From contig NZ_WJIB01000023.1 in assembly GCF_019400745.1 (NCBI RefSeq), positions 1 to 64,000 on the forward strand: a stretch of DNA of 64,000 nucleotides, written 5' to 3'. The notes under the pieces are model-generated. The model searched no databases and was not told where the DNA came from. It worked only from the letters and a program-made list of their open reading frames with translations. A program made the translations under genes and the position numbers. This document shows, one piece after another, positions 15,393 through 23,468 of the stretch. Each line of letters opens with the position of its first letter. Positions within the stretch are counted from its first letter, which is position 1. The stretch comes from Cohnella sp. CFH 77786. GTDB taxonomy: Bacteria > Bacillota > Bacilli > Paenibacillales > Paenibacillaceae.

Positions 15393-16882
15393 TTGCCAGC
15401 TCCCCTTTCCCATTCGGCCAATTGCTCGGCCACGGCTTCCGCGAGCCCGTTCCAAGCGGACAACTCCCGTCCCCACAACCGTTCGTCCGACAGAAGCTTC
15501 CGGACCGCCCATGCGATCGTCTCTCCGGATCGGCCCGCTTCCTCCCAGACGCCGGCGATTCTATCCAGCGACGCGGCATCGTCCCGGACCGCGTAACGTT
15601 CGCCGCGGAGAGTGACACCGGAGTAGCGGCCGGATTCGTCCCGCTCCACTCGGTAATAGCGCAGCAGCCCGGAAAGCCCGAGCGCCAGCCTCGCGGGGAT
15701 CGCTTCGCCGCGTTCCGCGTAGGAGGCGAAAGTCGGAAGCAGCCGCGTCCGGAACTTGCTGAGGCTGTTCATCGCGATGTCCGCGAGCCGGTGGCGGATA
15801 TACGGGTTCCCGAAACGTTCGAAGACGGTCGCCGCGTATGCCTCCATTTCCTGCCTGGAATCCGGAAGCGTCGGGACGATCTCCCCAAACACCGTCTCCC
15901 GCACCTTCGGTCCCAGCTCGGCATGCTCCAGCAGCTCCCGGACATGCTCCACGCCGTGCAGCAGGCCGAGCGGTGCCATCCATGTATGGGCTCCGTTCAG
16001 AATCCTCACCTTGCGCCGCTGATAAGGCGTCAGGTCGTCCGTCCAGACGACGTTAAGCCCGGCCTGGCGGAACGGGAGCAGTGCGTCCAGCTCCGGCTCC
16101 CCCTCGATCGCCCACAGATGGTACGGTTCCGCCGTATTGAGCATGGCGTCGCGGTAACCCCATTCGGCGAACCAAGCCTCTGCCTGCGCTTCGTCCGGAT
16201 ATCCCGTCACGATCCTGTCCACCAGCGAATTGAGGAATCGGTTATGCTCCACCACCCAAGTTTCGAATGCCTCACCGAAGCCCCAGTCGGAGGCGTACCG
16301 GAGAACGGCGTCCCGAAGCGCGTCGCCGTTGCGCTCCAGCAGCTCGCACGGCAGGAAAATCAATCCGCCGCCGGATGCTCCTTCGCGGGCCGTAAATCGA
16401 CGATGCAGCAGGTAAGCGATTTTGCCGGGGAACGAGGCGATCGGGCCGCCCGTCAGCGGCTCGGGGACGTAAGCGAGGCCCGCCTCCGTCGTGTTCGAGA
16501 TCACGAACCTCAAATCGGCGCTCAGGGCGATGGAGACCAACCTCTCCCATTCCGAGTACGGATCGAACACCTCGGAGAAAACGGACACGATTTCCTTCCG
16601 CTCCACCGGCGCCCCGTTCTCCAGCCCGCGGGTGACGAGCGTATAGATCCCTTCCTGGGCGGCCAGCTTAACGATGTTCCCCCGGCCGGAAGGACGCGGC
16701 TGGGTCACCGCGACGCTGCCGTCGAACAACCCCCGATTACGGCAGACCTGGACCATCCAATCCGCGAACCCGCGGAGAAAGTTCCCTTCGCCGATTTGCA
16801 GGATTTTCACGGGACTGCTTAACGCGGCATCCAGCTGCCGTCTCTCCGCCTCTTGCAGCACTCCTCGATTCAACGTTTTCAT
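15389..16882 (-). CDS. uxaB: Tagaturonate reductase (altronate oxidoreductase)
   Basis: 497 aa from ATG 16882, overlapping the lactonase stop as ATGA. Polyol-specific long-chain dehydrogenase. The N-terminal Rossmann fold has VKILQIGEGNFLRGFADWMV (26-45). The catalytic helix contains KVRILNGAHTWMAPLG with the family Lys, Asn and His. The C-terminal helical domain follows. Overall length and the IGEGNFLRGF motif match UxaB rather than mannitol dehydrogenase. The reaction is D-tagaturonate + NADH to D-altronate. Without a UxaC isomerase in the operon, tagaturonate probably comes from L-galactonate rather than D-galacturonate. Confidence 0.87.
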   Translation of the reverse strand: MKTLNRGVLQEAERRQLDAALSSPVKILQIGEGNFLRGFADWMVQVCRNRGLFDGSVAVTQPRPSGRGNIVKLAAQEGIYTLVTRGLENGAPVERKEIVSVFSEVFDPYSEWERLVSIALSADLRFVISNTTEAGLAYVPEPLTGGPIASFPGKIAYLLHRRFTAREGASGGGLIFLPCELLERNGDALRDAVLRYASDWGFGEAFETWVVEHNRFLNSLVDRIVTGYPDEAQAEAWFAEWGYRDAMLNTAEPYHLWAIEGEPELDALLPFRQAGLNVVWTDDLTPYQRRKVRILNGAHTWMAPLGLLHGVEHVRELLEHAELGPKVRETVFGEIVPTLPDSRQEMEAYAATVFERFGNPYIRHRLADIAMNSLSKFRTRLLPTFASYAERGEAIPARLALGLSGLLRYYRVERDESGRYSGVTLRGERYAVRDDAASLDRIAGVWEEAGRSGETIAWAVRKLLSDERLWGRELSAWNGLAEAVAEQLAEWERGAGK

Positions 16883-17709
16883 AGGCGGTAGAACTCCTTC
16901 GCGTTTAACCCGAACAACCTGGCCCGCTCGCTCTCGTTCCATTCGGGGGGCAGCGAGCGCTCCAGCACGTCCACCACCTGTTCGTACTCCGCGGCCAGCA
17001 GGCAGACCGGCCAATCGCTGCCGAACATCACCCGGTCCGGCCCGAACCATTCGAGGATATGTTCGATATAGACGGCGAAATCTTCAGGCTTCCATAGGTC
17101 AGGCGCGGCTTCCGTCACCATGCCGGACAGCTTGCAATAGATATTGCGGTGCCCGGCGATTTCCTTCATAAGGCCGCTCCATGGCTCCCATTCTCCGTCC
17201 GCGATGCGGGGTTTGCCGATATGGTCGATGACGCCCCGCAAATCCGGCAAACGGTCCAGAAGCCTGGCCAGAGGCTCAAGTTGATGACTCCGTACGAGCA
17301 GGTCCATCGGCACGCCTTCCTCGGCGTACTCCCGCAAAGCGCTTACATAGTCGGGCTCCAAAATCCTTTCCGCATCCTGCATTTCCTGGATCATGACGCG
17401 GAAGCCGGCGAACTTCGGATGTTCGCGGAACCTTTCGTAATGTTCGCGGTGCCGCGGATCGAACGGATCCAGAAATCCCACGACGCCGAAAATCGTCTCC
17501 TCCCTTTCGGCAAGCGACAGCAGGTAATCCGTCTCTTCCCACGTGGGCGCTGCCTGCACGACAATGCTGCCGTCCAACCGGTGTCTTTTGAGATTCGGCA
17601 CCAGGTCGCGGGGCAGAAAATCCCGGTACAACACCGGAATCTCCGGCGTGATCCAGCCGTAATCGCCCCGGCTGATTTTCCAATAGTGCTGGTGGGCGTC
17701 AATCCGCAT
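16879..17709 (-). CDS. Amidohydrolase-family sugar lactonase (COG3618), probable L-galactonolactonase
   Basis: 276 aa from ATG 17709, with AAAAGGAGGGC upstream; earlier in-frame ATGs have no ribosome-binding site. The N-terminal MRIDAHQHYWK has the metal-binding HxH, GVIDHIGKP holds a conserved His, and VMFGSDWPVC carries the catalytic Asp typical of L-fuconolactonase, L-rhamnonolactonase and L-galactonolactonase enzymes of this amidohydrolase subgroup. It should open the 1,5- or 1,4-lactone made by the aldo/keto reductase. It is the first gene of the operon, divergent from an AraC regulator. Specificity among L-galactono, L-fucono and D-arabinono lactones is inferred from context. Confidence 0.82.
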   Translation of the reverse strand: MRIDAHQHYWKISRGDYGWITPEIPVLYRDFLPRDLVPNLKRHRLDGSIVVQAAPTWEETDYLLSLAEREETIFGVVGFLDPFDPRHREHYERFREHPKFAGFRVMIQEMQDAERILEPDYVSALREYAEEGVPMDLLVRSHQLEPLARLLDRLPDLRGVIDHIGKPRIADGEWEPWSGLMKEIAGHRNIYCKLSGMVTEAAPDLWKPEDFAVYIEHILEWFGPDRVMFGSDWPVCLLAAEYEQVVDVLERSLPPEWNESERARLFGLNAKEFYRL

Positions 17710-17745
17710 AGGGGCTTGCCCTCCTTTTCGATTGTCATTACTTTC

Positions 17746-17774
17746 ATTGTAACGGCGCGAAACGATATTCAAAT
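17746..17774 (-). promoter_or_regulatory. Probable promoter of the L-galactonate operon
   Basis: On the minus strand -10 TACAAT (17746-17751) with a weak -35 ATTTGA (17769-17774) at 17 bp. A weak -35 fits an activator-dependent promoter in the 141-bp gap shared with the divergent AraC gene. Confidence 0.4.
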
Positions 17775-17850
17775 ACCGCATGATTGCCGAAATGTAGCTT
17801 TTTTTGATATTCTGAAAGCGATATCATCTTCAGACCAGGGAGTGTATTCC

Positions 17851-18726
17851 ATGACCCCTTACCGCAAGCCGTTTTTCGGAGATCCGCTGTTTCCGTTCGA
17901 CATCAATTACAAGGATATCAAGAGCCCGCAGCAGGAGCTTCCCGACCACCTCCACGACCGGTTCGAGCTCGTGTACGTGTATGCAGGCAAAGGCACCTTT
18001 TTCATAGACAAGACGTTCTACGAGAAAACGCCGGGCGACTTGTTCGTCATTCCCGGCAACACGATCCACCGTTCGTTTCCCGATCCTGACGATCCGATCG
18101 TGTCCACTGCCGTGTTCTTCGCGCCGGCATTGGCGCAGGCCGGGACGTTCGACGAGGGCTACTCCGGCCTTCGGTGTTTCGAGCTCGCGCGCAATCGAAA
18201 AAGCTTCAAAATCGAACTGCCGGACGAGCTGCGGAAGCCGTTGGAAACGGTGCTGGACGGGATGGAAGAGGAGCTCCGGCTGCAGCGGAACGGTTACCGC
18301 CATGCGGTTCGTCTCCTGCTTCAGCAGCTGCTCTTGCAGGTGAACCGCTACGCGGCGTCGGCCATACCGGGAGACGCCGGCGACCGCCGGATCGGGCCGG
18401 CCTGGATGCAGCTCGCGTTGCGGGAAATCGACGAGTTCCCCGGCCGGGGAATCGGCCTGTCCGAGCTGGCGGAACGCGCTTCCGTGAGTCCTCCGCATTT
18501 TTCGAGGGTATTCAAGCGGCTGACGGGCATGAACGTGACCGATTACGTGAATGCCAAGCGGATCGTCCTCGCCAAGGAACTGCTGCTCGAGACGGAGGAC
18601 AGCGTCGGACTGATCGCCGAGCGATGCGGCTTCGAGAGCCTGCCCCACTTCCACCGCGTATTTAAGTCGCTCACCGGCGTCACCCCCGCCGCCTACAAGC
18701 GGGAAGAGCGGAAAGCTCCGCGGTGA
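17851..18726 (+). CDS. AraC-family regulator divergent from the L-galactonate operon
   Basis: 291 aa from ATG 17851 (CAGGGAG upstream); the frame is open much further upstream, but the cupin domain begins here. N-terminal effector cupin (about 15-110: PDHLHDRFELVYVYAGKG, TPGDLFVIPGNTIHR), C-terminal double helix-turn-helix (about 190-288, ending GFESLPHFHRVFKSLTGVTPAAYKRE). It faces the five-gene operon across 141 bp, so it most likely activates that operon. The inducer could be L-galactose or an intermediate; this is inference. Confidence 0.87.
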   Translation: MTPYRKPFFGDPLFPFDINYKDIKSPQQELPDHLHDRFELVYVYAGKGTFFIDKTFYEKTPGDLFVIPGNTIHRSFPDPDDPIVSTAVFFAPALAQAGTFDEGYSGLRCFELARNRKSFKIELPDELRKPLETVLDGMEEELRLQRNGYRHAVRLLLQQLLLQVNRYAASAIPGDAGDRRIGPAWMQLALREIDEFPGRGIGLSELAERASVSPPHFSRVFKRLTGMNVTDYVNAKRIVLAKELLLETEDSVGLIAERCGFESLPHFHRVFKSLTGVTPAAYKREERKAPR

Positions 18727-18780
18727 AGGGCGTTGCGGCGCATACCGCGGGATGCAGAAGCAAGGGGCGTTCGTTGGTGT

Positions 18781-18840
18781 GTGGTTGGTCGGCGTTGGTC
18801 GGTGGTTGGTCGGTGGTTGGTCGGTGGTGGTCGGTGAGTG
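18781..18840 (+). repeat. G/T-rich tandem repeat, about 11-bp unit
   Basis: Four to five imperfect copies of GGTTGGTCGGT follow the AraC stop. It is non-coding, strongly strand-asymmetric and could form a G-quadruplex. It lies in a 330-bp gap where the sequence then becomes AT-rich up to the IS256 remnant; no other gene was seen in the gap. Confidence 0.75.
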
Positions 18841-18985
18841 GTGGGTTATTCGCGATAGATTGGTGAGTAATGTTGCCTCGGCCGCACGAAATGCAAAAAT
18901 ACAGTTATTTCTTTCAAATACGCTTCATTTTCATGAACTAAAGGCCAAAATACAATTAATAACTCTCCATCTACCCCAAAAAATA

Positions 18986-19389
18986 GTTGAGTCCGTATAC
19001 TTGTGTAAAAAGCTATGGTGAGAAATAGGAGAGCCATAGTCAAAATCCTCGGAAAGTGCTTGAGGAAGGCTTTGAAGACGCGACAGCGGTATTGGCGCTG
19101 CCCGCTGTTTGCCGAAAGCGCACAAGAACGACCAACGCCGTTGAGCGGTTGAATGCCGAGCTTCGTCGTAGAGAACGTGTCGTCCGTATTTTTCCTAACC
19201 GAGCATCGGTGTTTCGACTATTCGGAGCTCTACTGATGGATATGGACGAGAAGTGGGCTTCTCAGAAGAAGTACATTGAAATGAACGACTACTACGAACA
19301 AAAGAGAGCTAAGGAAAAACAAACCAGCAAGGTTGTATCTATCCGTTAGACAACCCGCCGGGGATTTTACACACAATATTGGACTTGAC
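18986..19389 (+). mobile_element. Internally deleted IS256-family element
   Basis: About 404 bp bounded by imperfect inverted ends: left 18986-19010 (GTTGAGTCC...TGTGTAAAA) and right 19365-19389 (TTTTACACA...GGACTTGAC). Between them only the last 97 codons of the transposase remain, so most of a normal 1.3-kb element is missing. It cannot move by itself but keeps both termini, so a full element could mobilise it in trans. No matching 8-9 bp target duplication is seen outside the ends. Confidence 0.65.
19056..19349 (+). pseudogene. IS256-family (mutator) transposase, C-terminal fragment
   Basis: 97 residues beginning LEEGFEDATAVLALP and containing RTTNAVERLNAELRRRERV, RIFPNRASVFRLFGALL and DMDEKW, the highly conserved end of IS256 transposases with the last catalytic Glu region. 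The first 300 or so residues, including both catalytic Asp, are absent. The frame has no ribosome-binding site of its own. Confidence 0.8.
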
Positions 19390-19390
19390 C

Positions 19391-19440
19391 TTTGCGGGTT
19401 TGCGGGTTTGCGGGTTTGCGGGGGTTTGCGGGTTTGCGTT
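19391..19440 (+). repeat. 8-bp tandem repeat (TTTGCGGG)
   Basis: Six near-perfect copies of TTTGCGGG start immediately beside the right end of the IS256 remnant; one copy has two extra G. It is G-rich on the plus strand and non-coding. Confidence 0.85.
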
Positions 19441-19535
19441 GCGAGGTTGCCCGGTTGTGCGCATGCGAGGTTGCCCGGTTGTGCGCATGCGAGGTTGCGC
19501 GGTTGTGCGCATGCGAGGTTGCGAGGTTGCGCGTT
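19441..19535 (+). repeat. 24-bp tandem repeat
   Basis: Three copies of a 24-bp unit (GCGAGGTTGCCCGGTTGTGC plus GCAT) at 19441, 19465 and 19489, and a partial fourth from 19513. Copy 3 has one base change. Each unit contains the self-complementary TGCGCATGCG-type junction. It is directly continuous with the 8-bp array. No spacer structure is present, so this is not a CRISPR. Confidence 0.85.
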
Positions 19536-19565
19536 GGCTGTTCGCCGTAGGCGCGCCAACGCACC

Positions 19566-19609
19566 AAGAAGGCCGGTACCGACGGAATTTCCGCCGGACC
19601 GGCCTTCTT
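19566..19609 (-). terminator. Terminator of the GH4 gene
   Basis: AAGAAGGCCGGT (19566-19577) pairs with ACCGGCCTTCTT (19598-19609), and an inner stem CCG/CGG extends it. It lies 18 bp after the GH4 stop on the minus strand. Confidence 0.7.
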
Positions 19610-19627
19610 CACATCACTTCAACCCCG

Positions 19628-21130
19628 TCAAACCTTCGCGCGTTCTTTGCCTTTGTCGGCTTCGCCCGCGTTTTTGTTCGAAGCTTCCCGGTCAAGCTGC
19701 ATTTCTTCCACCGTCTTGACGGCTAGCCGCGCGGCGCCCCGGTAACCTTCGCGCGTCGGCAAACGCGACCCTTCGGCCTGGCGTTTCTTCGCGGCGGCGA
19801 TCGCGTCGCCGTACTGGGGCAGCCAGCGCTCTTGGGCGATCAGCATGTCGTCGACCATCTGCCAAATTTCCTTCGGGTTGCAGACGGCCCCGACGAGCGG
19901 ATCCATCATGAACGCCTGGCGCAGCAGGAAGTCGTCCCCTCGCACGGCCGCCTCAACGGCCAGCCGCTGCACGCTGATGCTGACGTTGCACACCGCGGCC
20001 GGTCCGAGCGGAAGGTCGCCGACGACCGGCATCGAAATCCCGTTGCGGTCGGCGTACCCCGGCGCTTCGATGATCGCGTCGTTCGGCAGGTTGGTGATGA
20101 CGCCGTTGTTCACCGTGTTGAAATGCCCCCGGTACACCCGTCCGGTTTCCAAACCTTCGATAATATAGGAGCCGTGCTCGTGGCTGCGCTCGCTTGCCTC
20201 GTATTTGAGGGCCGGGTCCTTCATCCAGTTCGGGAAATCGGTCTCGAACCAGTTGCGTCCTTCCGTGCAAACGCGGAGGTATCCGCCGGTCTCCCCGTTG
20301 ATCCAGCTTCCGAGGTCGATCCAGTCTTGGATTTCGTCGGGCCGCTTGCGGTACCACGGCACGTATTCGCTCAAATGGCCGTTCGATTCCGTGCTGTAAT
20401 AGCCGAACCGGCGCAGCATGTCGATGCGCACCTTCTCCGTCCGGCTGAAATCCGGATGGCGTTCGAATGCCTCGAGCAAGCCGTCCGTCAAATCCCGGCC
20501 GTTATGGCGGATTTGCACGTACCACGTTTGGTGGTTGATCCCCGCGCAAATGATGTCGACTTCTTCTTTCTTCAAACCGTAAACTTCGGCGATTTGCTCA
20601 TGCCCGTGCTGCACCCCGTGGCACAAGCCCACCGTGCGGACGCCGCCGTACTTGTTGCAAGCCCAGGTCAGCATGGCCATCGGATTCGCGTAGTTCAGAA
20701 GCAGCACGTCCTCCCGCGCGACCTCGCGGATGTCCTTGCAAATGTCGAGCATCGCGGCGATGCCCCGCTGGCCGTACATGATGCCGCCTGCGGAGAGCGT
20801 ATCCCCCACGCATTGGTCCACTCCGTATTGCAGCGGAATGTCCACGTCCGTCGCAAAAGCTTCCAAGCCGCCGACCCGGATCGTGCAAATGACGTACTTG
20901 GCCCCCTGCAGCGCTTCGCGGCGGTCCGTGGTCGCCGTAATGGGCACCGAAAGCCCGTTCTCGCGGATGTCCCGCCGACACAGCTCCGTCACCATTTCCA
21001 GGTTATGCGCATTGATGTCCGTAAAAGCAACTTCGATGCCATGGAATTCCGGTACGCTGAGCAAATCACGGAGAAGCCCTCGGGTAAACCCGATGCTGCC
21101 CGCACCGATAAAAGCGATTTTGAATGACAT
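19628..21130 (-). CDS. GH4 family alpha-galactosidase / alpha-glucosidase
   Basis: 500 aa from ATG 21130 (GGAGG upstream; an earlier ATG lacks one). NAD-binding start KIAFIGAGSIGFTRG (4-18), then GLCHGVQHG with the Cys and His that hold the Mn ion, and AGINHQTWY with the second metal-site Asn-His. GH4 enzymes hydrolyse alpha-glycosides by an NAD/Mn redox mechanism in the cytoplasm. The CHGVQH motif is the MelA-type alpha-galactosidase form rather than the phospho-glucosidase form. Longer than typical MelA (430-450 aa). The AraC gene 124 bp upstream on the same strand is its likely regulator. No transporter gene is adjacent. Confidence 0.87.
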   Translation of the reverse strand: MSFKIAFIGAGSIGFTRGLLRDLLSVPEFHGIEVAFTDINAHNLEMVTELCRRDIRENGLSVPITATTDRREALQGAKYVICTIRVGGLEAFATDVDIPLQYGVDQCVGDTLSAGGIMYGQRGIAAMLDICKDIREVAREDVLLLNYANPMAMLTWACNKYGGVRTVGLCHGVQHGHEQIAEVYGLKKEEVDIICAGINHQTWYVQIRHNGRDLTDGLLEAFERHPDFSRTEKVRIDMLRRFGYYSTESNGHLSEYVPWYRKRPDEIQDWIDLGSWINGETGGYLRVCTEGRNWFETDFPNWMKDPALKYEASERSHEHGSYIIEGLETGRVYRGHFNTVNNGVITNLPNDAIIEAPGYADRNGISMPVVGDLPLGPAAVCNVSISVQRLAVEAAVRGDDFLLRQAFMMDPLVGAVCNPKEIWQMVDDMLIAQERWLPQYGDAIAAAKKRQAEGSRLPTREGYRGAARLAVKTVEEMQLDREASNKNAGEADKGKERAKV

Positions 21131-21254
21131 GTTCCATCCTCCATTTCCCTTAACTGTCCGCAATCACGCTTGCAGATCCATTGTAACAGCGGAAAAGGGG
21201 GAAGCGTTATCAAAAACCTGACTTCCTGTCCGGCAAGCTGTCAAAAATCCTCAC

Positions 21255-22124
21255 TTATTCGAAATTCCACAGCTCCGCTTCCGGCGATTCCCGGTATTCG
21301 AGCGGCGTAAGACCCGTATGCTTCTTGAACAGGGCATGAAAATATTGCCGGCTGCCGATGCCCACGTATTCGTACACGTCCGTCACGGGGATATCGGTTT
21401 GCTTGAGCAGCATTTTCGCTTTGTCCATCCGGATCGACGTCAGCATATCCACCAGCGTTCGCCCGGTTGCCGATTTGAATAGCCGCTGCAAATACCCCGG
21501 GTGCAAATTCACCGCCGCGGCAACGTCTCCGACCCGAATGTCGCGATCGTAGTTTTGCCTCAGAAATTCCAGGCTTTTCCTGACGTACCGATCATCCGCC
21601 TGGAGGCCGCTGGCCGCCGTTTCCTCCCGCAGCCTGGCGATCCGGATCAGCAGCTGGGCCAGTAGAATCCGCGCCAGGGGACTGCCCTGCTTGCCCCGGC
21701 TGTCCAGCTCCAGCACGAGACTCCTGAGCGAATGGTATACCTCGTCAGGATCTTTGAGCACCAGATACGGAGACGCGGAAGCGAGCAGAGAACCCAAAGC
21801 CCGTTCTCCCGCGCCCAGCTCCGTCAACGACGGAAACTCTCCCGTCCCGGGAACGAAACCGAACTCCACGTTCAGCATCCTGCAGGAATCGTCCACAAGC
21901 AGCCGGTGAGCGACTCCGTAACCGACGACGATGAACTCTCCTTTTTTGAGCGCGATCGATTCCGCTTCCGTTTCGACGCGGCACGTGCCGCTGATGACAT
22001 ACATGATCTCCGTATAATCATGCCGGTGAAACGACATGCGGAACCCGTTCCATTGCTTGAAATAGTAAGCGTAGACGCGCGGGTGGTACTCGGCGTCCTT
22101 CGCCCCTTCCATCCGAAAAAGCAT
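21255..22124 (-). CDS. AraC-family regulator upstream of the GH4 gene
   Basis: 289 aa from ATG 22124 with GGGAGG 7 nt upstream. Cupin sensor (about 20-100: FHRHDYTEIMYVISGTCRVE, KKGEFIVVGYGVAHRL) and C-terminal AraC double helix-turn-helix (about 185-280), with VTDVYEYVGIGSRQYFHALF and KKHTGLTPLEYR. It is co-directional with the GH4 gene, so it may regulate that gene's own promoter in the 124-bp gap. Confidence 0.86.
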   Translation of the reverse strand: MLFRMEGAKDAEYHPRVYAYYFKQWNGFRMSFHRHDYTEIMYVISGTCRVETEAESIALKKGEFIVVGYGVAHRLLVDDSCRMLNVEFGFVPGTGEFPSLTELGAGERALGSLLASASPYLVLKDPDEVYHSLRSLVLELDSRGKQGSPLARILLAQLLIRIARLREETAASGLQADDRYVRKSLEFLRQNYDRDIRVGDVAAAVNLHPGYLQRLFKSATGRTLVDMLTSIRMDKAKMLLKQTDIPVTDVYEYVGIGSRQYFHALFKKHTGLTPLEYRESPEAELWNFE

Positions 22125-22198
22125 GAGCCGCCTCCCGACCGACCCGAAAGACGGGCCTCATTCCATCTGTCAAAAGGATACCACAAATGGACAGCCGT

Positions 22199-22378
22199 CG
22201 GGAGCAGGCAGCCAGACAAGGCGATTTCATAAGCCCTCTTCTTATCGAGGAAGATCCACCATACGATCAAGGGAACGATCGTGAGCCCGATAAGCAGCCA
22301 CCATTGCCATGAATGAAGCGCGTCCGCCTCCCATTGGCGGACGTCCAGCCGGTGCAGCTTCCATCTCGCTTCTTCCAC
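22199..22378 (-). pseudogene. Probable fragment of a CBO0543-type spore-former membrane protein
   Basis: About 60 residues: a charged start (KLHRLDVRQWEADALHSWQWW), then a membrane helix (LLIGLTIVPLIVWWIFL) and DKKRAYEIALSG, which resembles the N-terminal part of the CBO0543 family of Bacillales/Clostridia membrane proteins. After CLLP the frame no longer looks like a membrane protein and runs into the start of the AraC gene, so the rest of the gene is missing. Identification is tentative. Confidence 0.4.
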
Positions 22379-22474
22379 TTTCTCGAACGCATCGGTGAAG
22401 CGGGGCTTGTCCGTCCATCCCTACCTCCGGTTTCACGCAATCGGAATCGCTCTTTCCGTCCGGCGGATCGCAAA

Positions 22475-22508
22475 TAAAAAACAGCCGGCATCCAGGGATG
22501 CTGACTGC
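22475..22508 (-). terminator. Terminator of the nucleoside operon
   Basis: On the minus strand CAGTCAGCATC pairs with GATGCCGGCTG (one mismatch, one wobble), followed by TTTTTT. It lies about 25 bp after the stop of the last nucleoside hydrolase gene. Confidence 0.7.
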
Positions 22509-22532
22509 GTTTTATTCTAAATCGGCCTACGC

Positions 22533-23468
22533 CTATACGACTCGGCTCATAAAATGCGCCAGGAACCGATCCGCGTCGACTTCAAGGCACACTTTCGCGT
22601 TCGGAGGATGGGCCGGTTTGGCCCGCCGGTCTGCGATCGTCCTGCCGGTCGACAGCAGCCCTTCCGTGTCCACCTGCACATGCATCTCTTCCGTCCGGCA
22701 GAACGTGGGGTCGATGACGACGCCGACCGCCAGCGGATCATGCAAGGCACAGCCGCCGATGCCGGGATTGGCGCGCTCGTAGAAGTCGATGTAGAAATCC
22801 GCGGCGTCCGCGAGGAAACGGGAAAGCTTGGTGTCCTTATCCCGCCACTCCCGCAGCCGGCTCCGCGGCAGCAGCGTCTTCATCGTCACGTCGAGCCCGA
22901 CCATCGTGATCGGAAGGCCGGAGCGGAATACGAATTCTGCCGCCTCCGGATCGCTGAGGATGTTGGCTTCCGCCTGGCCGGTCACGTTGCCCGGCACCGT
23001 GACGGCACCGCCCATGATCACGACCCGGCCCACCAAACTCGCGAAATCCGGGTCCATCATGACCGCCAGCGCCAGGTTGGTCAACGGACCGACAGCGATG
23101 ATGGTCAATTCCCCCGGCAACTGCCTCGCTTGCTCCACCATGAAGCGGGACGCGCCAAGCGGGGCTGCCTTTCCTTTCGGCATGGCGTCTCCAAGCGCGC
23201 CGCCCAATCCGTCTTCGCCATGGACATGCTTGGCATAGCCCTTGAAGTTGTGGCGGAAAAACGGCTTGCCGGCGCCCGCATGGACGGGAACGTCTTCGCG
23301 TCCCAACTGCTCCAGCACGTACAAGGAGTTGCGGGTGGCTTCCTCTACGGAGACGTTCCCGAAGCAGGTTGTGAGGCCGAGCAGCCGAAGCTCCGGCGAA
23401 TGTGCGGCATACGCGATGGCGAGCGAATCGTCGACCCCGGTATCGACATCCAGAATAATCGGTTTCAT
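22533..23468 (-). CDS. Inosine/uridine-preferring nucleoside hydrolase, paralogue 1
   Basis: 311 aa from ATG 23468, sharing one base with the upstream stop (TGATG). The N-terminal ILDVDTGVDDS carries the Asp cluster that binds Ca2+; PITMVGLDVT and the C-terminal ALHDPLAVG hold the remaining Ca ligand and the catalytic His. It hydrolyses ribonucleosides to base and ribose in the cytoplasm. The ribose is then a substrate for the ribokinase in the same operon. Last of three non-identical paralogues; the base preference of each cannot be read from sequence. Confidence 0.9.
   Translation of the reverse strand: MKPIILDVDTGVDDSLAIAYAAHSPELRLLGLTTCFGNVSVEEATRNSLYVLEQLGREDVPVHAGAGKPFFRHNFKGYAKHVHGEDGLGGALGDAMPKGKAAPLGASRFMVEQARQLPGELTIIAVGPLTNLALAVMMDPDFASLVGRVVIMGGAVTVPGNVTGQAEANILSDPEAAEFVFRSGLPITMVGLDVTMKTLLPRSRLREWRDKDTKLSRFLADAADFYIDFYERANPGIGGCALHDPLAVGVVIDPTFCRTEEMHVQVDTEGLLSTGRTIADRRAKPAHPPNAKVCLEVDADRFLAHFMSRVV

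Noticed and set aside
11912-17709. L-fucose or D-galacturonate catabolic operon
   Set aside because: No fuconate dehydratase or keto-deoxy-fuconate enzymes and no UxaC isomerase are present, whereas every step from L-galactose to KDG can be assigned. Fucose oxidation as a side activity remains possible.
19056-19349. Functional transposase gene
   Set aside because: Only the C-terminal 97 residues remain; the catalytic Asp residues of IS256 transposases lie in the missing part.
19391-19535. CRISPR array
   Set aside because: Units abut directly with no spacers, unit length changes from 8 to 24 bp, and no cas gene is present.
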